Assembly (NCBI RefSeq): GCF_015832195.1
Contig: NC_052016.1
Location: 33,377,129 to 33,441,128, forward strand
Direction of reading: 5' to 3'
Length of the DNA stretch: 64,000 bases
Origin: Motacilla alba alba
Lineage: Eukaryota; Chordata; Aves; Passeriformes; Motacillidae
This document shows, piece after piece, positions 50,285 to 62,729 of this stretch. The notes under the pieces were generated by a model that was not told the DNA's origin, searched no databases, and worked only from the letters and a program-made list of their open reading frames with translations. The position numbers and the translations under genes were made by a program. The stretch's first letter is position 1. Every line of letters starts with the position of its first letter.

Positions 50285-50510
50285 ATCCACTGACCTTCAG
50301 TGGGTCACGAGGTCTCTCTGAGTCTTGCTTTCTCCATCTGTATTATTGGTACAAGAATAAAAACACTACTCCCCCAGGAAGGCAGGAAAAATAATTCCTA
50401 AGTTTCCTAAGTTAAAGAGTTGTTTATACCATACTTTGTATATCCATATTACTACTGAGCAACTAAATATAGCTGCTCCTGAGGCACTCTGAGATCCCTT
50501 GAGAACAGAA
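50285..50510 (+). mobile_element. MIR-type SINE 3' relic
   Basis: There is a 'gtgggtcacgaggtctctctgagtcttgctttctccatctg' block at 50300-50340, matching the MIR core with CTCAGTTTCCCCATCTG. It is followed by a diverged middle and a 'gaggcactctgagatccc' tail at about 50481-50498, matching the MIR end that usually reads 'gcactttgagatcc'. The spacing is somewhat longer than in the consensus, so an indel or insertion is likely. Confidence 0.6.
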
Positions 50511-52111
50511 TCTTATAAAAAGAAATTTGCAGTTTAGGCAATACTGAAGAGACAAATATAAAGAATTGGTTTCCAAAATAAGGGAATGATGCCCACTTCA
50601 AAAATAAGTGGTTAATGCATCTGTGCCTACTGCTGGGGACCAAGGTCAGGTCGTGAGCAAAATGATTTAGCTACACGTCACAAAACCACACAGCTTGACA
50701 CAAATGGCAATCTGTTCCAAAAAAAAAACTGTAAAAGCATGGAAGGGCAAGGGACTGACACAGTATACTCCCTTTCTAAGGCTGAGGGCCTGACACAGGG
50801 CTGGGAAGCACGGGTGGGTAGGACAAGGGTGCTGCAAGGCCAAAAGTGTTTCAGCTGTGAGAACCTCAGACCCACAGGAGGGCAACTCCAAAAAGTCATG
50901 TGAGGAGTTGTAGACCTGCTGTTGCATTAATCCACTACAGCCAGGCACCCTCACCCCCTGGTCTTGCAAGATCCATCTGCAGTGGACTGTAACACACTGA
51001 AATCTCACCTGTTGCAATTCTGTGTCACAGGATCCAAACACTATGCAGTTAAAAAACACGTCAGTTCTGCACTCTGACTGTACCCGATGTGTGATTTCTA
51101 CCACATTTGACAATTTGCAGGATGCTATTTCTGGAGACATAGGAGGATTGATTAGCAATCCCAGGTTTGGTTTCAAAGCTCTAAAGAGAATTCCCACCTA
51201 TCTTTCCCTAGATTTCTCCTGGGAAAATATTATTTCCACAAAAAATTGTTATACTTATAATGTTTTAGAGGGAAAACATAGATGCTGCCCTTGGCCCAAG
51301 ACCATTAAACATGGATATAATAGGCCCAGAAAATGGGCAACTGGAGCCATTTACAAAGAACAATTGTTATTCTACAAATTGCAAAGCAACATAAGAAAAT
51401 TGGCACTATAATAATTGACTTAAATATCACTATGAAGTCTAATTTTATTTTATTGTAGGTATAAAGTGTGAGAATGATGAAATTACCTCCAAGGTCTTTT
51501 TTTTTTCCCCCAATAATTTTCATTTTCTTGGCATTAAGTATTTTGCCTGATTATACACTTATACAGTTAAAGATCCTTCTAGTTTTAAATCTTACTTTTA
51601 ATTTAGGAATCACTTTGCATATGACCCCTCATTTTTCTTCTATCTTCTAAACCAGTCTAAAATCTCAGAAAGGGGAAAAAAAATTTTAAAAATCACTCTT
51701 CCTAACCATACTTGGCAGCCAAGTGCAGAAACACACTTACTAATCTTCTGCAAATGTTGTTTAGAAAAAAATCTCCCAATGTAATTTCAGCTTTCCTGGG
51801 TGTATGTCTTACAGTGTTTTCTTTTCGAACTCAAGAACCACCGAAAAATACGGCCATGCTGTGTACCACAGAAATAACTGTGTACCACAGCTATTTTCAT
51901 CTACCACCATCTTCTAAAGACTCTTCCATAGACAAAATGAAAAAAAAAAAAAAAAAAAGCCAAGCTTGAGACATAGGTGTTTCATTCAGGTAATTATGAA
52001 GTCTTAAAGGAAATTGCAAGAAAAACCATTACACTAGTGCAGATAAATATTTCATGGAAAAGTGTGTTTGCACACCTAGTTCTGTCCAATGCCACCACCC
52101 CTGGGTGCCCT
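50511..52111. other. noncoding stretch
   Basis: No gene was recognised. A 176-codon minus-strand open frame (50667-51197) overlaps a 129-codon plus-strand frame (51022-51411). Neither shows a recognisable domain. An A-run lies at 51939-51958. Confidence 0.5.
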
Positions 52112-52157
52112 CAACAACAACAACAACAATAACAACAACAACAACAACAACAACAAA
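52112..52157. repeat. (CAA)n microsatellite
   Basis: About fifteen CAA units with one TAA-type interruption. Likely polymorphic in length. Confidence 0.95.
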
Positions 52158-53569
52158 ATTAAATATTGAGTCAATCTTTCTGCTTAAAAGGATAATTAAA
52201 TACTCCTTCAATTTTAACCTTATATCTGATTATTGTTGTATGTTTTTGCAGTGACATCACATCAACAGAAGGACTTCACCACTTATATGCCTTTAACTGG
52301 AGCAAGTCCAGTAACTCCATAGACATTTACACCTTTGCAATGACTGCAGGCAAAAAAACCTGTAGCACTGAGAAGCTGAAAATAATTGAACTTGCTTTCC
52401 AAATTGGGAAAAGGACAAAAAACGAATCAATAGGGTAACATATGAAAGCTGAGATTATTTCTTTCAATTTAATGCTAGTAATTTATTTTTTTTTTGCATA
52501 ATTCATCTCTTTGAAGTCAGCAGGTGCAATTTACAGTTAATGCATGAGACTCAAACTCCCAAACATTTTCTGAGGACAGGAATGCAGGGTGCATTTGAGG
52601 CTGAGGCATTTGTGAAAAGTTCAGTTATCCATCACAAGACTTGTTTCTAAACAGGTCCTGGGTAGAGGGGAAAGCCTGCTATGCCTCGCAGGACAGCAAC
52701 AACTCGGCACAGCCACCCAAGCAGCAGACTCCACCCAGATCCTGACTGTGAGGAGGTTTCATCTAGACTTTGCTGAGACATCTCTGGTCTTCTCATGGGA
52801 GATCCCATCTTTTCTTACTGCCCTCCCTCTGTCTCAGGGACCTCTTGCAGCAAGTTTCCCAGTTTCCCAGCAGTGAAGGTGGCCCAGCTGTCTCAAAGCT
52901 GTGGGCTGCTCACTGCTGAGCTGAGCCTTGCAAAACTGCTTAGAGAGTGTCTGCATTAAAGGCCAGACCTTAAGAAAATTGCCATGTGGACCTCTGTAAA
53001 CCACAACCGATCAGGCTGCTCTAAAGTTTAGCATTACTTGAAAGGAGGCATTGACACCTGATCAACAGATGAGTCTGAACATCTTGCACTTGGTAGTTTC
53101 TCCTGCTGCCCTTAATGCAGCACCTCCTGGTGCTCCCCGGCAATGCGCTAAGTGATGTGAGTAGCATCTGTCATATGCAATTTGTTTCCTCTCCACACAG
53201 AGACCAGGGAACACACCTTATTTCGGAAGGGCTATAGGGGGCGGGAGGTGCTGGAGTCTCCACGTCCCCGGGGGCAGGCACGTATCTTAGAGCTGAAGCG
53301 GTGCGCCGTGTGCCTGGAAGGAGGAGGCAGAGGAGAGGATGGGGGGGACACAGGGGGCTCCGAGCAGCCTGTCACCATCTCTGCGGAAAGTTCCCTGCTA
53401 CCTCAGGGCCTGAGGGATAGACCAGAGTTTTCCACACAGGTGAGATTACCAAGGTGCTAGGCCCAGACAACTGAGCCGTACGTGAAGACCAGTTTCAAGC
53501 AAGTTTTATAGCACCGTAAAAAAAATAAATATATAAATTAAATTAAATATGTATATATAAGAATAGTAG
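52158..53569. other. noncoding stretch, probable proximal intron 1
   Basis: No exon was recognised. A G-rich segment at 53230-53360 has several CpGs and GC-box-like words. An AT-rich segment at 53517-53566 then separates it from the CpG island. Confidence 0.5.
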
Positions 53570-53805
53570 GAAGGATGGTGCAGCGGAGGCAGCAGAAGGA
53601 GCCGAGCAGAGCAGCGCTCCTTCCCCACGCCTGCCTGCAAAAGCACTCGCCTGCCGCCGCATTCCCGAGCATCACCGGCGGGACCGCAATCAAAACTTCC
53701 CCACGCGCGGGGCACCGCCGTGGCACCGGCGGCGGCGACCCCGCGGCCCCAGGGCGATGCCCCGAGCGCGGGTGCCGCGCCCCGCTCCGCCCGTGCAGCA
53801 CTCAC

Positions 53806-53878
53806 CTCTCAGGGCCAGGAGCGCGGCCAGGGCTGCCGGCACCCACCTCCCGCCGCCGCCGGGGCGCCGCCGCGTCAT
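53806..53878 (-). CDS. first coding exon: signal peptide of unidentified secreted/membrane protein (partial)
   Basis: The ATG at 53878-53876 is the first ATG in a minus-strand frame open across the island, with G at -3. It encodes 24 residues plus one base: a basic, Gly-rich start (M-T-R-R-R-P, then four Gly) and a hydrophobic core from about residue 12 (WVPAALAALLAL). This has the n-region and h-region of a signal peptide. The exon ends in AG at 53806 with GTGAGT after it (53805-53800), a strong donor leaving phase 1. Many receptors and secreted proteins have such an exon and a long first intron. The cleavage site and mature domain would lie in exon 2, which I cannot place. The exon alone does not identify the gene. 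A second, weaker donor-like GTGGGT lies upstream near 53842-53847. If spliced as proposed, intron 1 extends left, possibly beyond 46 kb. Confidence 0.75.
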
Positions 53879-54250
53879 GCCGGGCCGGGCGAGGGGCGCG
53901 GAGCGGGCCGCCGAGCCCTGCCTTTCCCCGCCGCCGCAGGTGCCGCCGCCGGTGGTGCCGCCGCCGTCCCGGGACCGCCCGCTCGCGGCGAGGCTCCGCC
54001 GTGCCCCAAGCCCCGGTCGCCCGGGGAGGGCGGCAGGCGCGGCGGCCGGACCGAGAGCGCAGCCTGGCGGCCCCGAGCCGCCCCCGCAACCCGCCGGGCT
54101 GCGGCTGTCACCCCCCGCGCGGCACCGTCCCGGCGCGCAGCGGCACGTCCCACCACCCTCCTCCTCTCTCCGCACAAATTGGGGGATCCCCTCTCCTCCC
54201 CTTCCCCGCTAACCCGGCGCCGCTGCATCCGGAGGGATGCTACACGGGCC
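53879..54250 (-). other. probable 5' UTR and core promoter of the minus-strand gene
   Basis: GC-rich sequence directly upstream of the proposed start codon on the minus strand. The frame stays open upstream (to about 54175) but contains no earlier ATG, so I take it as untranslated. The 5' boundary is unknown. Confidence 0.5.
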
Positions 54251-54330
54251 AGGGTGAGGAGGTGCGGTCCAGCGCAGGGCTGGAGACTGCACCCCCAGCG
54301 CTCCTCTGGATCATCGCGGCAGCGTGGGGG

Positions 54331-57300
54331 CTTCTTCTTTCCGGAGCCTGCCTACAGCTGCATTGAAGACGACAGCGGCAGCACACAAATAGCAAAATAT
54401 TTGGGATTGTCTGCATGGGACTGGTCACCACTGCAGCGCACGGTGTAAACACTGCAAAGGTATGAACCACCCTAACTCCGCCATGCAGGAGCCTGGGAAA
54501 CACGAGCATTCCGCACTCCTGTAAAACCGACCAAGGTATCTCCAAAGGGTGTGAGGCAGTTCTTGGAGTTGAGGAACTGCAATACTGTGAAACGCAGGAA
54601 TCGCCAACAAGTTGTGTCACAAGCTTAAGTCAGTGCAGTTCTTAAGGCTGCGCAGAAAAATTGATCAGTTGAAAATCAGCACAAATCAAGTGTGTATGTA
54701 GAGGGTAGAAAAGGAAGAAAGGAGCCCTTTATGAATGTAGGGTGATCTTCTGGGGAAAGGATCAAGCAGAAAGCTCACACAGAATGACTCTGCGCACAGC
54801 CAGCACCCTGTCCAAGTCTTATCACAGTAGTTTTGCTTTGTGAAAATAAGCAGTTTGACAAGGAAAACTCTAACAATTCTGTCAAATGTCCAATTGCTTC
54901 ATTCCCTCATTCAACGTTTCCTCCCTACCAAAGCACAGCTGTGCAGCCTTTGCATCCTGCAGGCAGTGAATCCTTCTTGTCATGCTTCTCCTCACCTCCT
55001 TCCCAGTCACAGTCCCTGGGAGCATCCCCCTGCCCAGACTAGCCTATTGCTCAGCACTGTGCAGGTGTCTGCCTCGCCAGTTGTCTCAAAAGGTGCTCTG
55101 ACCCTTTATATGGCCGCACTACCCCGTAAAGCGGTGTGGGGGAGAGCTGCACCCAGGAGTGAAGGTGGCAAGGAAAAGTCTCAGGGGTGGAAAAACAGAA
55201 ATTACTTCAAGAACCATGAAAAAAAAACAAGCTGGTGCTCATAATAACAGTATGTGGAAAGCTAACTACCATCTCATCAGCCTTGGTTAGCCTAGTTCAA
55301 GCTCTGTCTTGCCCAGCATGAAGCTTTAGCAAACTTCTATCAGAGGACTAGGTGAAAATGTCACCCCAGCAGGCTTACCAGTTATCTTAGTTCTGAAATA
55401 AAACTACTAACTCTGTTTACAAGGAGCAATAGTTGACCTGCCCTTATCAGGCAGCAAAATTGCTCACTGCCACATGGGCTGGGATTTCATTCAGCAAGAG
55501 GTGGCTCAGAGAGGTGAGAAGGCATCACATGGTGACTCAGGGGATTTACCCTTTGATCTCTTTTCAGGTTGGTCTGGTGCCTGTTCTGCATGTTCTCCAA
55601 CATCAAACCTGATGATACAGGTGTTCTGACAGTTCTAGCACTCTTGCAAAGCACCCTCCACCCCAGCCCTGCCATGGGCAGGCAGACTAAAAGAGGGTTT
55701 TGCTCCATTAAGGAGCCAGCTCTTGGCAAAGGCTCAAGCAGCTGAAGCATAACACTTCAGAAAAGCATCGAAGGGAGAGTCATAGCCCAGCTGTTCCCCT
55801 CATTCTGTGGCAATATGGGAATTGAAGTTTTCTCAGACTCTCTCAGACTGCTTCTCTTTTCTCCAGCTGACTTGCTGCATTTTTCATCAAGCAAAAGGAC
55901 AAAGGAAAATGATAATTTTATGATCAGAAGCAGTTCCAGGAAACCTCCATCCTTGTGCATACACACAGTGAGCACCTTGAGGAATACAATGAGTATGCCC
56001 ACACGTTCACTTACAATGAAGGCCCACAAACATTTCTTGCCAAACATAACCTCCTTCAGCAAACTCAAGGGCAGAGAGCACAGAGCATCTTTGGCACAGT
56101 GGCCTGCCACTGCCCTTACTCCTGCAGATCACTTCCAAGAATAAAAGATGCTAAGACAAATCAAGTGAAAACAAGAAAAATTGCATATTCACCCTAGGAC
56201 TGCTGCACTGCCTTCCTGATCTGCCAAGGCTTGGAAGCTGTCTTGATCTAATGGAAATAAGTGTGGTTTTTAGTATAAGGATAACACTGCATTTAGCAAA
56301 TGCCATACCAGCTCACTTTGGACTGTTCCTTGCATCCTGCTGTGCATCAGCTGGCAGGTAAACAGCAAAGATCAGTTCACCTTCTACAATAAATGAATTA
56401 ATGTGCTTCCTAAGAAGTGCAGTGAGCATAATGTGAATTGAGAGCCTGGTGGTCAGAGAAAGCATTTCTGCCCAAAATGGACCCAAATTACTCCCTCCTG
56501 ATGCAAGCTGCTAGGATCAGGGAGTATTTTAATCAGCTTTCAGATCTGGTCACCACAGCAGATACTATACCATACCTACAAACCACAGTGACACAGCAAG
56601 TGACTTTAGCTGCTTCTTGCAGCAACTGCAAGAACAGTCTGTGGCCACACTCCAGAAGGATGGAGCAGCCACAGGGAATAATAATCTTCAGATGTACCAG
56701 TCAGTCCTCTAACTCTGGCCCCCTCTTCACCTTATCACCACTTCCAAAAATAGGTTGCAGATTGTACAGAAAGGACGGGGCCGAGGAGATACTGTTCCTG
56801 GAACTCTGAATTTCCATTTTAGCTGTCCTTGAGCCTTCCCCAAAATATTAGGCTTATGCCAACCATTTATCCAGCAAGTGCAGCACACTCCAGCCAGTTG
56901 GATACTAGAGCTATGAGCACAGATATTTGCTGCTCTAGCAGTCTATTTTCCCACCAGTGAGTGTTTATACCTCTTCCTCGGCATCGATGGAATAGTACAT
57001 CATGGATAAAGGAGACGTGCTTTGCTGTATCCCAGGCATCAGATGCTGGCAGATAACCACTGCAGGACTCAGTTATGGTCCTGCTCAGAAGAACACACAC
57101 AGGATCCCTTAACTGAAGGGCTAAGATACTTCCAAGACTGTGCATGCTAGGCTGGGCAAGGATAGGAAAAAAAAGAAGAAAAAGAAAAAAGAAAGAATGA
57201 AAACACTCCCACCTTTTTCTTTTGAAAGAATTATGATAAGTAATGTAATTCTCATGTCTCAATGAAAAACATCTTTGTGAGTCGAATTTGAAAAGAAATC

Positions 57301-59224
57301 TTTTTTTTCCAAGATGATGCTACTTTTTTTTTTTTCCTTTTGCCTTAACATGGCTCTAAAAATCCAGTAGGGATGCAGTTGGGTTCAAGGGCTGCAATAG
57401 ATGCCAGGTCTTACATCACCATTGCTGTCTCCCAGCTTGTTACTGGGTTATCTATTGTCAGATGGGAATTTATTGAAGGTGACATTGCTTACAAATTGAT
57501 CAAAATCAGCTTCAGTGAGGTGTCCTTCCAAGGTATAAAAAGATGGATAAAATTCACTCAGTTGATCATTAATAACTTCAGTCTGTGGAATTGGTTATCT
57601 CCTTTTGACAGACAAAATAGAGTTTGCAGATTGAACTGTTTTAATCCTATCTGAGAAGAAATATGACAGCCCTTCAAATAGATACTCAATTAACTATGTC
57701 TGTACCTTTTCAATAAAACTAATTCAAACAAAACCCTGGATTTATTTTGCTGAACACCTGTGTATACAAAACAGAGGTGACTAAACGGAAGAAAAAACAG
57801 TGATAACCATGTCAAGTCATCTATCACAGTTGTTTTTTTTCTACTGGCCATGGGACTGGTTATGTGGGAATACTATCCCAACTGTAAAGGTTTGTGCTTT
57901 TGAAAGCCTGCATATTGGAACAAGCAGGAGGGAGATGTGCCCTCACTGTCCAGCACCAGGTGCAGTGCAGTGCAGGTGCTGTGAATCCAATGCATGGCCA
58001 GCAGAGGCTTTTCGGTGAGCCCTGTCCATGTGTTGGTCAGGATAACCTGATCCCTGGCACAGCAATGACCTATGCTTGCATGTCGGCCACGTAGTGAGAC
58101 CTCAGGAATATCTGAGGGAAACCAGCCCTGCAACAACAAGCAAATTTCCACACTCCTTCGATGCCAGATGGCAGGAGCAGATGTGTCCATGGAAACCCGG
58201 GTGGATTAGGCGTACTTTCAAACTTCTCAACACTGAAGTAGGCCATGGCATTGTTTCTTTCTCCAAGGCCACTTTGACCCACACGTCAAGAGCCATCTCT
58301 CTCTGCTGTCCCCACTTGATGGGCAGGGAGCCACATAGCAAAACTGCAGGAGCTGGGCTGAGACACTGCTTCCCCTAGATCTTTGTACCCTCGTGGCCAC
58401 ACTGGTCTGGCTGGTTTCTTCATCCCGGGCCTGTAGTATCTGTGACATGCTGATTTTGCTTAGTGCATTGCAAGGTGCTCCCTTCCACAGTAGTATGGGG
58501 AAGAAATAAATTTCTATGCATCTCATGCACACAATTTCTGACTATCCTGGAGTATCCCAATGCACTTTGAGATAATCAACACTCTAACCCATTCTCTGCA
58601 TATTTTTACATCTCCTGAGTTTTCCTTGACTGTTCCCACAGTAAAAGCAAACCTCCTCAGCTAAAATCCTCTTCTCTCCCCTCTTCTCCTGCCCAAAGTC
58701 CCCCAGTGTTCTACTGCCTACAAAACCAAAGCTTTTAATTTAACATTTTGAAATCCTTCATCTCTCACTCACTCCCCCAAATCCTGCCCATGCAGACATG
58801 TTTGAAATAAATTGGTCCCCAAGGCTCTGACTAAATCTTTCTTTGGACACGCTGTTCTTGCTGTGGTTAACAACTGTCCATTGTACCCTGTCAGACACAC
58901 GCTGCCACCCCTCTTAGGAAACAGGGGATGCCGCATCCACATAAAAGCATTTCATAATGCTGCCATTTACATAACAACTTTTTAAATTGTGCATTGACAG
59001 ATTTCCCCAAATCATTACAGTAGGTGAATTAAATCTTCCACTAAACACCAGAAAATGGTGGTAATGACAACTCTTCTAAGTAGCACACCCCATAAAGCCC
59101 AGAAAATGGAAATCAATCACTCTTCCTTTTTTTTTTCTCAGAACTGCTGAAATTTATTACACACAGCTGTGACAGAAAATAAATAGATGACAAAATTGAG
59201 AAGAAATACACTAAAGTTAGCACT
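54331..59224. other. upstream flank, noncoding
   Basis: No gene was recognised. The region would be 5' to the minus-strand promoter and may hold regulatory elements or the first exon of a divergent noncoding transcript, but nothing in the sequence marks one. A purine-rich A/G run lies at 57166-57203. Confidence 0.5.
57166..57203. repeat. A/G-rich low-complexity run
   Basis: A purine-only stretch of A runs separated by single G bases on the plus strand, broken by one T near its end. Confidence 0.85.
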
Positions 59225-59505
59225 CATGTGGATGTTTTCCTGCAGTTGCGATACAAAATGGGTCTTTGAGAATCTTGTTTAGTAGCAGTGTTGCTGTGGC
59301 TGTGATGGTCTAAAGATATGTGAGGTGCAATAACTTCTATGGAGAAGCAATAACTTTTACTAGACCAGCTGATGTAGCTGAAAATATCAACATGCTTTTG
59401 GGCACATTGACCTGAAGAAGAGCTTCCATGCTTGAAAACTAATCTGCTTTTTTTCCTTATTACATCTGCTGGTCTAATAAAAGATATTGCAGTTTTCAGC
59501 ATTTC
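59225..59505 (+). mobile_element. old amniote interspersed repeat, family uncertain
   Basis: The right half reads 'gacctgaagaagagcttccatgcttgaaaactaatctgc' followed by 'tctgctggtctaataaaagatatt'. This pairing (GAAGAAGAGCTT...CTCGAAAGCTT... then GGTCCAATAAAAGATATT) is one I associate with an interspersed element common in reptile genomes and probably amniote-wide. The left half includes 'tgatgtagctgaaaatatc'. I cannot name the family with certainty, and the borders are approximate. Confidence 0.5.
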
Positions 59506-62500
59506 TTAACTCTCTGATATTCATTAGCAACTAGTAACCACACATAATGTTTTTTCAGCCACTTACTTGCTTTTCCAATGAGGACTGGAAATGGATAAGG
59601 AATCCAGAAACACAAGAGGCTCAAATCCTTATGCCAGTGGACATATGGCCACTTGTTTTAATTTTGATATCACTAATGGGGCCTGTATCAATAACTTGCA
59701 AAAATAACTTTTAATCCACAAAGTTGCCCACAAAGGCCAGAGATATCTCACATAGTGGTGAAAACCCTTGGGATATACAGGACAGTTAGGAGAGAACAGG
59801 ACAGGAAGATCCACATGCAGCAAACACCAGCTTTCCAAGGTCATAGAGCAGGGTAGGTATCTTTCTAACACCTTCAGGGCTGTTTCCAGTTCCAGATGGT
59901 TGCTTGGCTCAGGAACCACAGAAGTGTCTATGTTACTCTGCAGCTGAGCAAAGCATCTCTCTTGGACTGATGGAGGAGAGAGTTCAGATCTTTGGTATCC
60001 ACAGTACAATGTACCCATGGATGAGACAGGTGACCTATGCAATGATGAGGGGAATACATGATACGGACCTAAAGGTCAGTTTGGGCAAGGTTTCTCCCCT
60101 ATAAAGCAGGATGGTACTTATTACACCCACACTGAAATGGCTGTTAAATACACCTCAACCCCCTCCTCAGAGTTTTCATGGGACAAATGTTCATCATCTT
60201 CTCAGTCTGACTTAATCCTTCAATACAGCGAGCCAACAGCATCCCAAGGGTGACTCCCACAAAATCTTGGCAGCCATATGGCAGCAAATATAGTCTTCTG
60301 TTTAGAAGCAACAAGAGAACAAAGTAATATCAAAACAAAACTAAGCTTGGACTTTGACATGACCTGCGGGCTAACATTTCTGATTTCCCATGCTCCACTT
60401 CAGACTCGAATCTCTCCTTGTTGCAGCATTTGCTAGGCTGCTGGGAAGCTGCTCATAGCCCATGCCAGCTGATCTTCCTTTCACCAGTTCTGCAAGAAGT
60501 CCAGACCATTCTCTAAATCACTGCTGACAGGAATGCAAGTTCCCAAGCTATTATTGACAGCATTTCTTGCTGTTGCCTAGTGCTAGCCATAGGTCACACA
60601 GTATTTATTGAGAGTATAGAGCACCTGAAGAGTTAATAGTGTCCTGGATGTGCACAAATTTAGCTCTGCTGAACATCCTGTATTGGCACAATATGACATG
60701 GATGGCTATGCAAGGCAGGGTGTACATAATTCACGTTTGCCTGGGCCAGAAAGGATTGGTTTCACAGCAAAAAGACAGAGAGCAGAACTTCTGTTCTCCT
60801 GGAGACCCTACCATTCTCTACATAATGAAACAGTCATCAGGTGAGTCCATCAGAGCCAGGATTTAAGCAAGAGGAAGAAGTCAGCAGAGCTGACTTAAGG
60901 ACAGCAGGAACAATTAAACTCTGCCCTCACCAGACTTAAGAGCCAGGATGTCTTATGGAACTGAATCAACAGCCACTGTTGGAGAGTTAGAAAATAGCTC
61001 CATGTATAACATAAGGCAGATCTGCACCTCCCACCACTGTCAGACAATGACAAAAGCAGAATTTTCAAGACGTGTTCACCAATGCTCTTTCTAATGCTCC
61101 TTTGGGAATTTTAACTCCAGGGTCAACACCAATTAACTAACATGGGTCAGAGTAAAGAGTCTCTCTCCATTTTGCAATGGAGTTTTTAAATAAGTTGGCA
61201 AGTAGGACTCTTAAGCACCATTTTGATGCTCACATAAGCAGCCCAGGTATTGTGGCCCCAAGTAAACAAAAATGCCAGAAGGTTTTTTGCTAAGTCTACT
61301 CACAACCAACTTCTGCTTCCCTTTATGTACATAGTAAGGCATTTTCTCCTCCCTACACTGCACAAAATGGTCATTATAACTGGCAACTACAGCACTAACA
61401 CTAAAAACTCTACAGGGTCATGGAAGGTAGTGTCCTCCACATCTTGTTTTCTCCAGGACAACACAGGAATGCAGCTATAGTCCAACCACTTGCCTTTAAT
61501 TGTGAATGCAGGACTTCAGTCTCCAGAGCAGAGTTGTCAGCACTGCACCTTCCCTCATGCCTGCCTTCATTTAGTGGTGCTTAAAAAATGTATGCTTAAA
61601 AAGCAAAGTTGAGTTGTCTAAGTGCAAAGGAAAGACTTTTAATTAGAACGCAAATCAAAATAAGAGGGGGAAAAATGAAGGAAAAGCATAAAGTGATTTA
61701 ACATTTCCAAGTTAATTTCCTGGACCTTTCCCCTGCTCCCTCCACCTCTTAAATTTTTTATTTTTTTATTCTGAGTCTACCAAGACAACAGCCCCTTTTG
61801 GGCCAGTTGGACTGGAGGATGTTGTCTGTAAAGCACTGCATTGAGACTGCCAGTTCGTTTCACCCTGGTGGCACTGATTTAAACCAGTGCCTGGTCAAGG
61901 ATTAAGCCCTTCATCAAATTTTAACATCCCTTGTCCCTTTAACAGTACGATTTCAAGCAGGAACCCTTCCTAGACCCTGGGTGTCTCTATGGTAACACAA
62001 CAAGATCGTTTTGTTCTAGCTCACAGGGTTGTGTGCATATTGAAAAGCACAGTTAAGATATTTTGAAGTGGAGAGTCCAGATCAGCCAATTCTGAAGCCC
62101 TGCAAGAAAAAATGATTATGCAAATTAAACTCTTAAAGGTGAATGGCAATGAATGCTTTCAACGTAGACGGTTACAGTATGAGAAATGAGAGCAGCAGTC
62201 TCAGCAAGGTGCCTCGCTCAGCAATACAAAACACACTACACCAGTTGCCTTTCTTTTTTGCTTATTTTAGCAAAATGGTCTGGGACAGAACAGGTCACAC
62301 CGACAAAACTGTTTCTGGGTTTTATAGCTGTTGCTGCAGCACAGCCAAGACTGAGCATAGCTGCTACATGGAGAAATGAAGTCTCCAGGAATCATAACAG
62401 CATCCCTCTCACATTAAGAGAAAGGAAGTAAAGATGCATCACTGAGTTTCAGGACTGGACTGGAAGAAGCAGTAACTTAGAAGTCTGCTTGATGCCTGCT

Positions 62501-62729
62501 TTAGAGGAAAATTTTCCATAGTGCAAATTGACTCGTGGTTGACAGCAGTCTGTAGTTATCTCACACTTGCTGGCTTTTCCAGAAAACATCACAAGAGGAG
62601 CTTGGTCTCACGGAATAACACAAGTTGGAAGAGCAGGAGAATGTCTCTTGGTGGGGGTCTAAGGAAGTTATTCCTTCTTGCACTCATTGTTTCTTTTTTA
62701 TTTTTTCATGGCTATCACTCACCTGCTCA
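59506..62729. other. noncoding stretch
   Basis: No gene was recognised. An RFX-like X-box lies at 61983-61996. The surrounding 61800-62000 has a texture that could be a conserved noncoding element, which I cannot test without alignment. Confidence 0.5.
61983..61996 (+). promoter_or_regulatory. RFX-type X-box-like motif
   Basis: GTCTCTATGGTAAC fits the RFX pattern GTNRCC-(0-3 N)-RGYAAC in its right half-site (GGTAAC) and most of the left. It is a single motif match without conservation data, so function is only a suggestion. Confidence 0.35.

Larger units (their letters stand above)
53570..54330. promoter_or_regulatory. CpG island promoter
   Basis: This is a long block of very high G+C with frequent CpG, in sharp contrast to the AT-rich sequence on the left side. 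It surrounds the start codon and splice donor of the minus-strand first exon, as expected for a CpG-island promoter that also covers exon 1. A CCAAT box in minus orientation (plus ATTGG at 54178-54182) lies about 300 bases upstream of the ATG. I see no TATA box near it. The transcription start site cannot be fixed from sequence alone, and a divergent plus-strand transcript is possible. Confidence 0.85.

Noticed and set aside
53575..54448. Long open frames (up to 263 codons) on both strands in the CpG island
   Set aside because: High G+C makes stop codons rare. The products are Arg/Pro/Ala/Gly-rich shadows on several frames. Only the short spliced minus-strand exon has start, signal-peptide and donor support.
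60010..60115. Possible MIR core ('tttgggcaaggtttctcccctataaagcagg')
   Set aside because: The order of blocks is incomplete and the match is weak.
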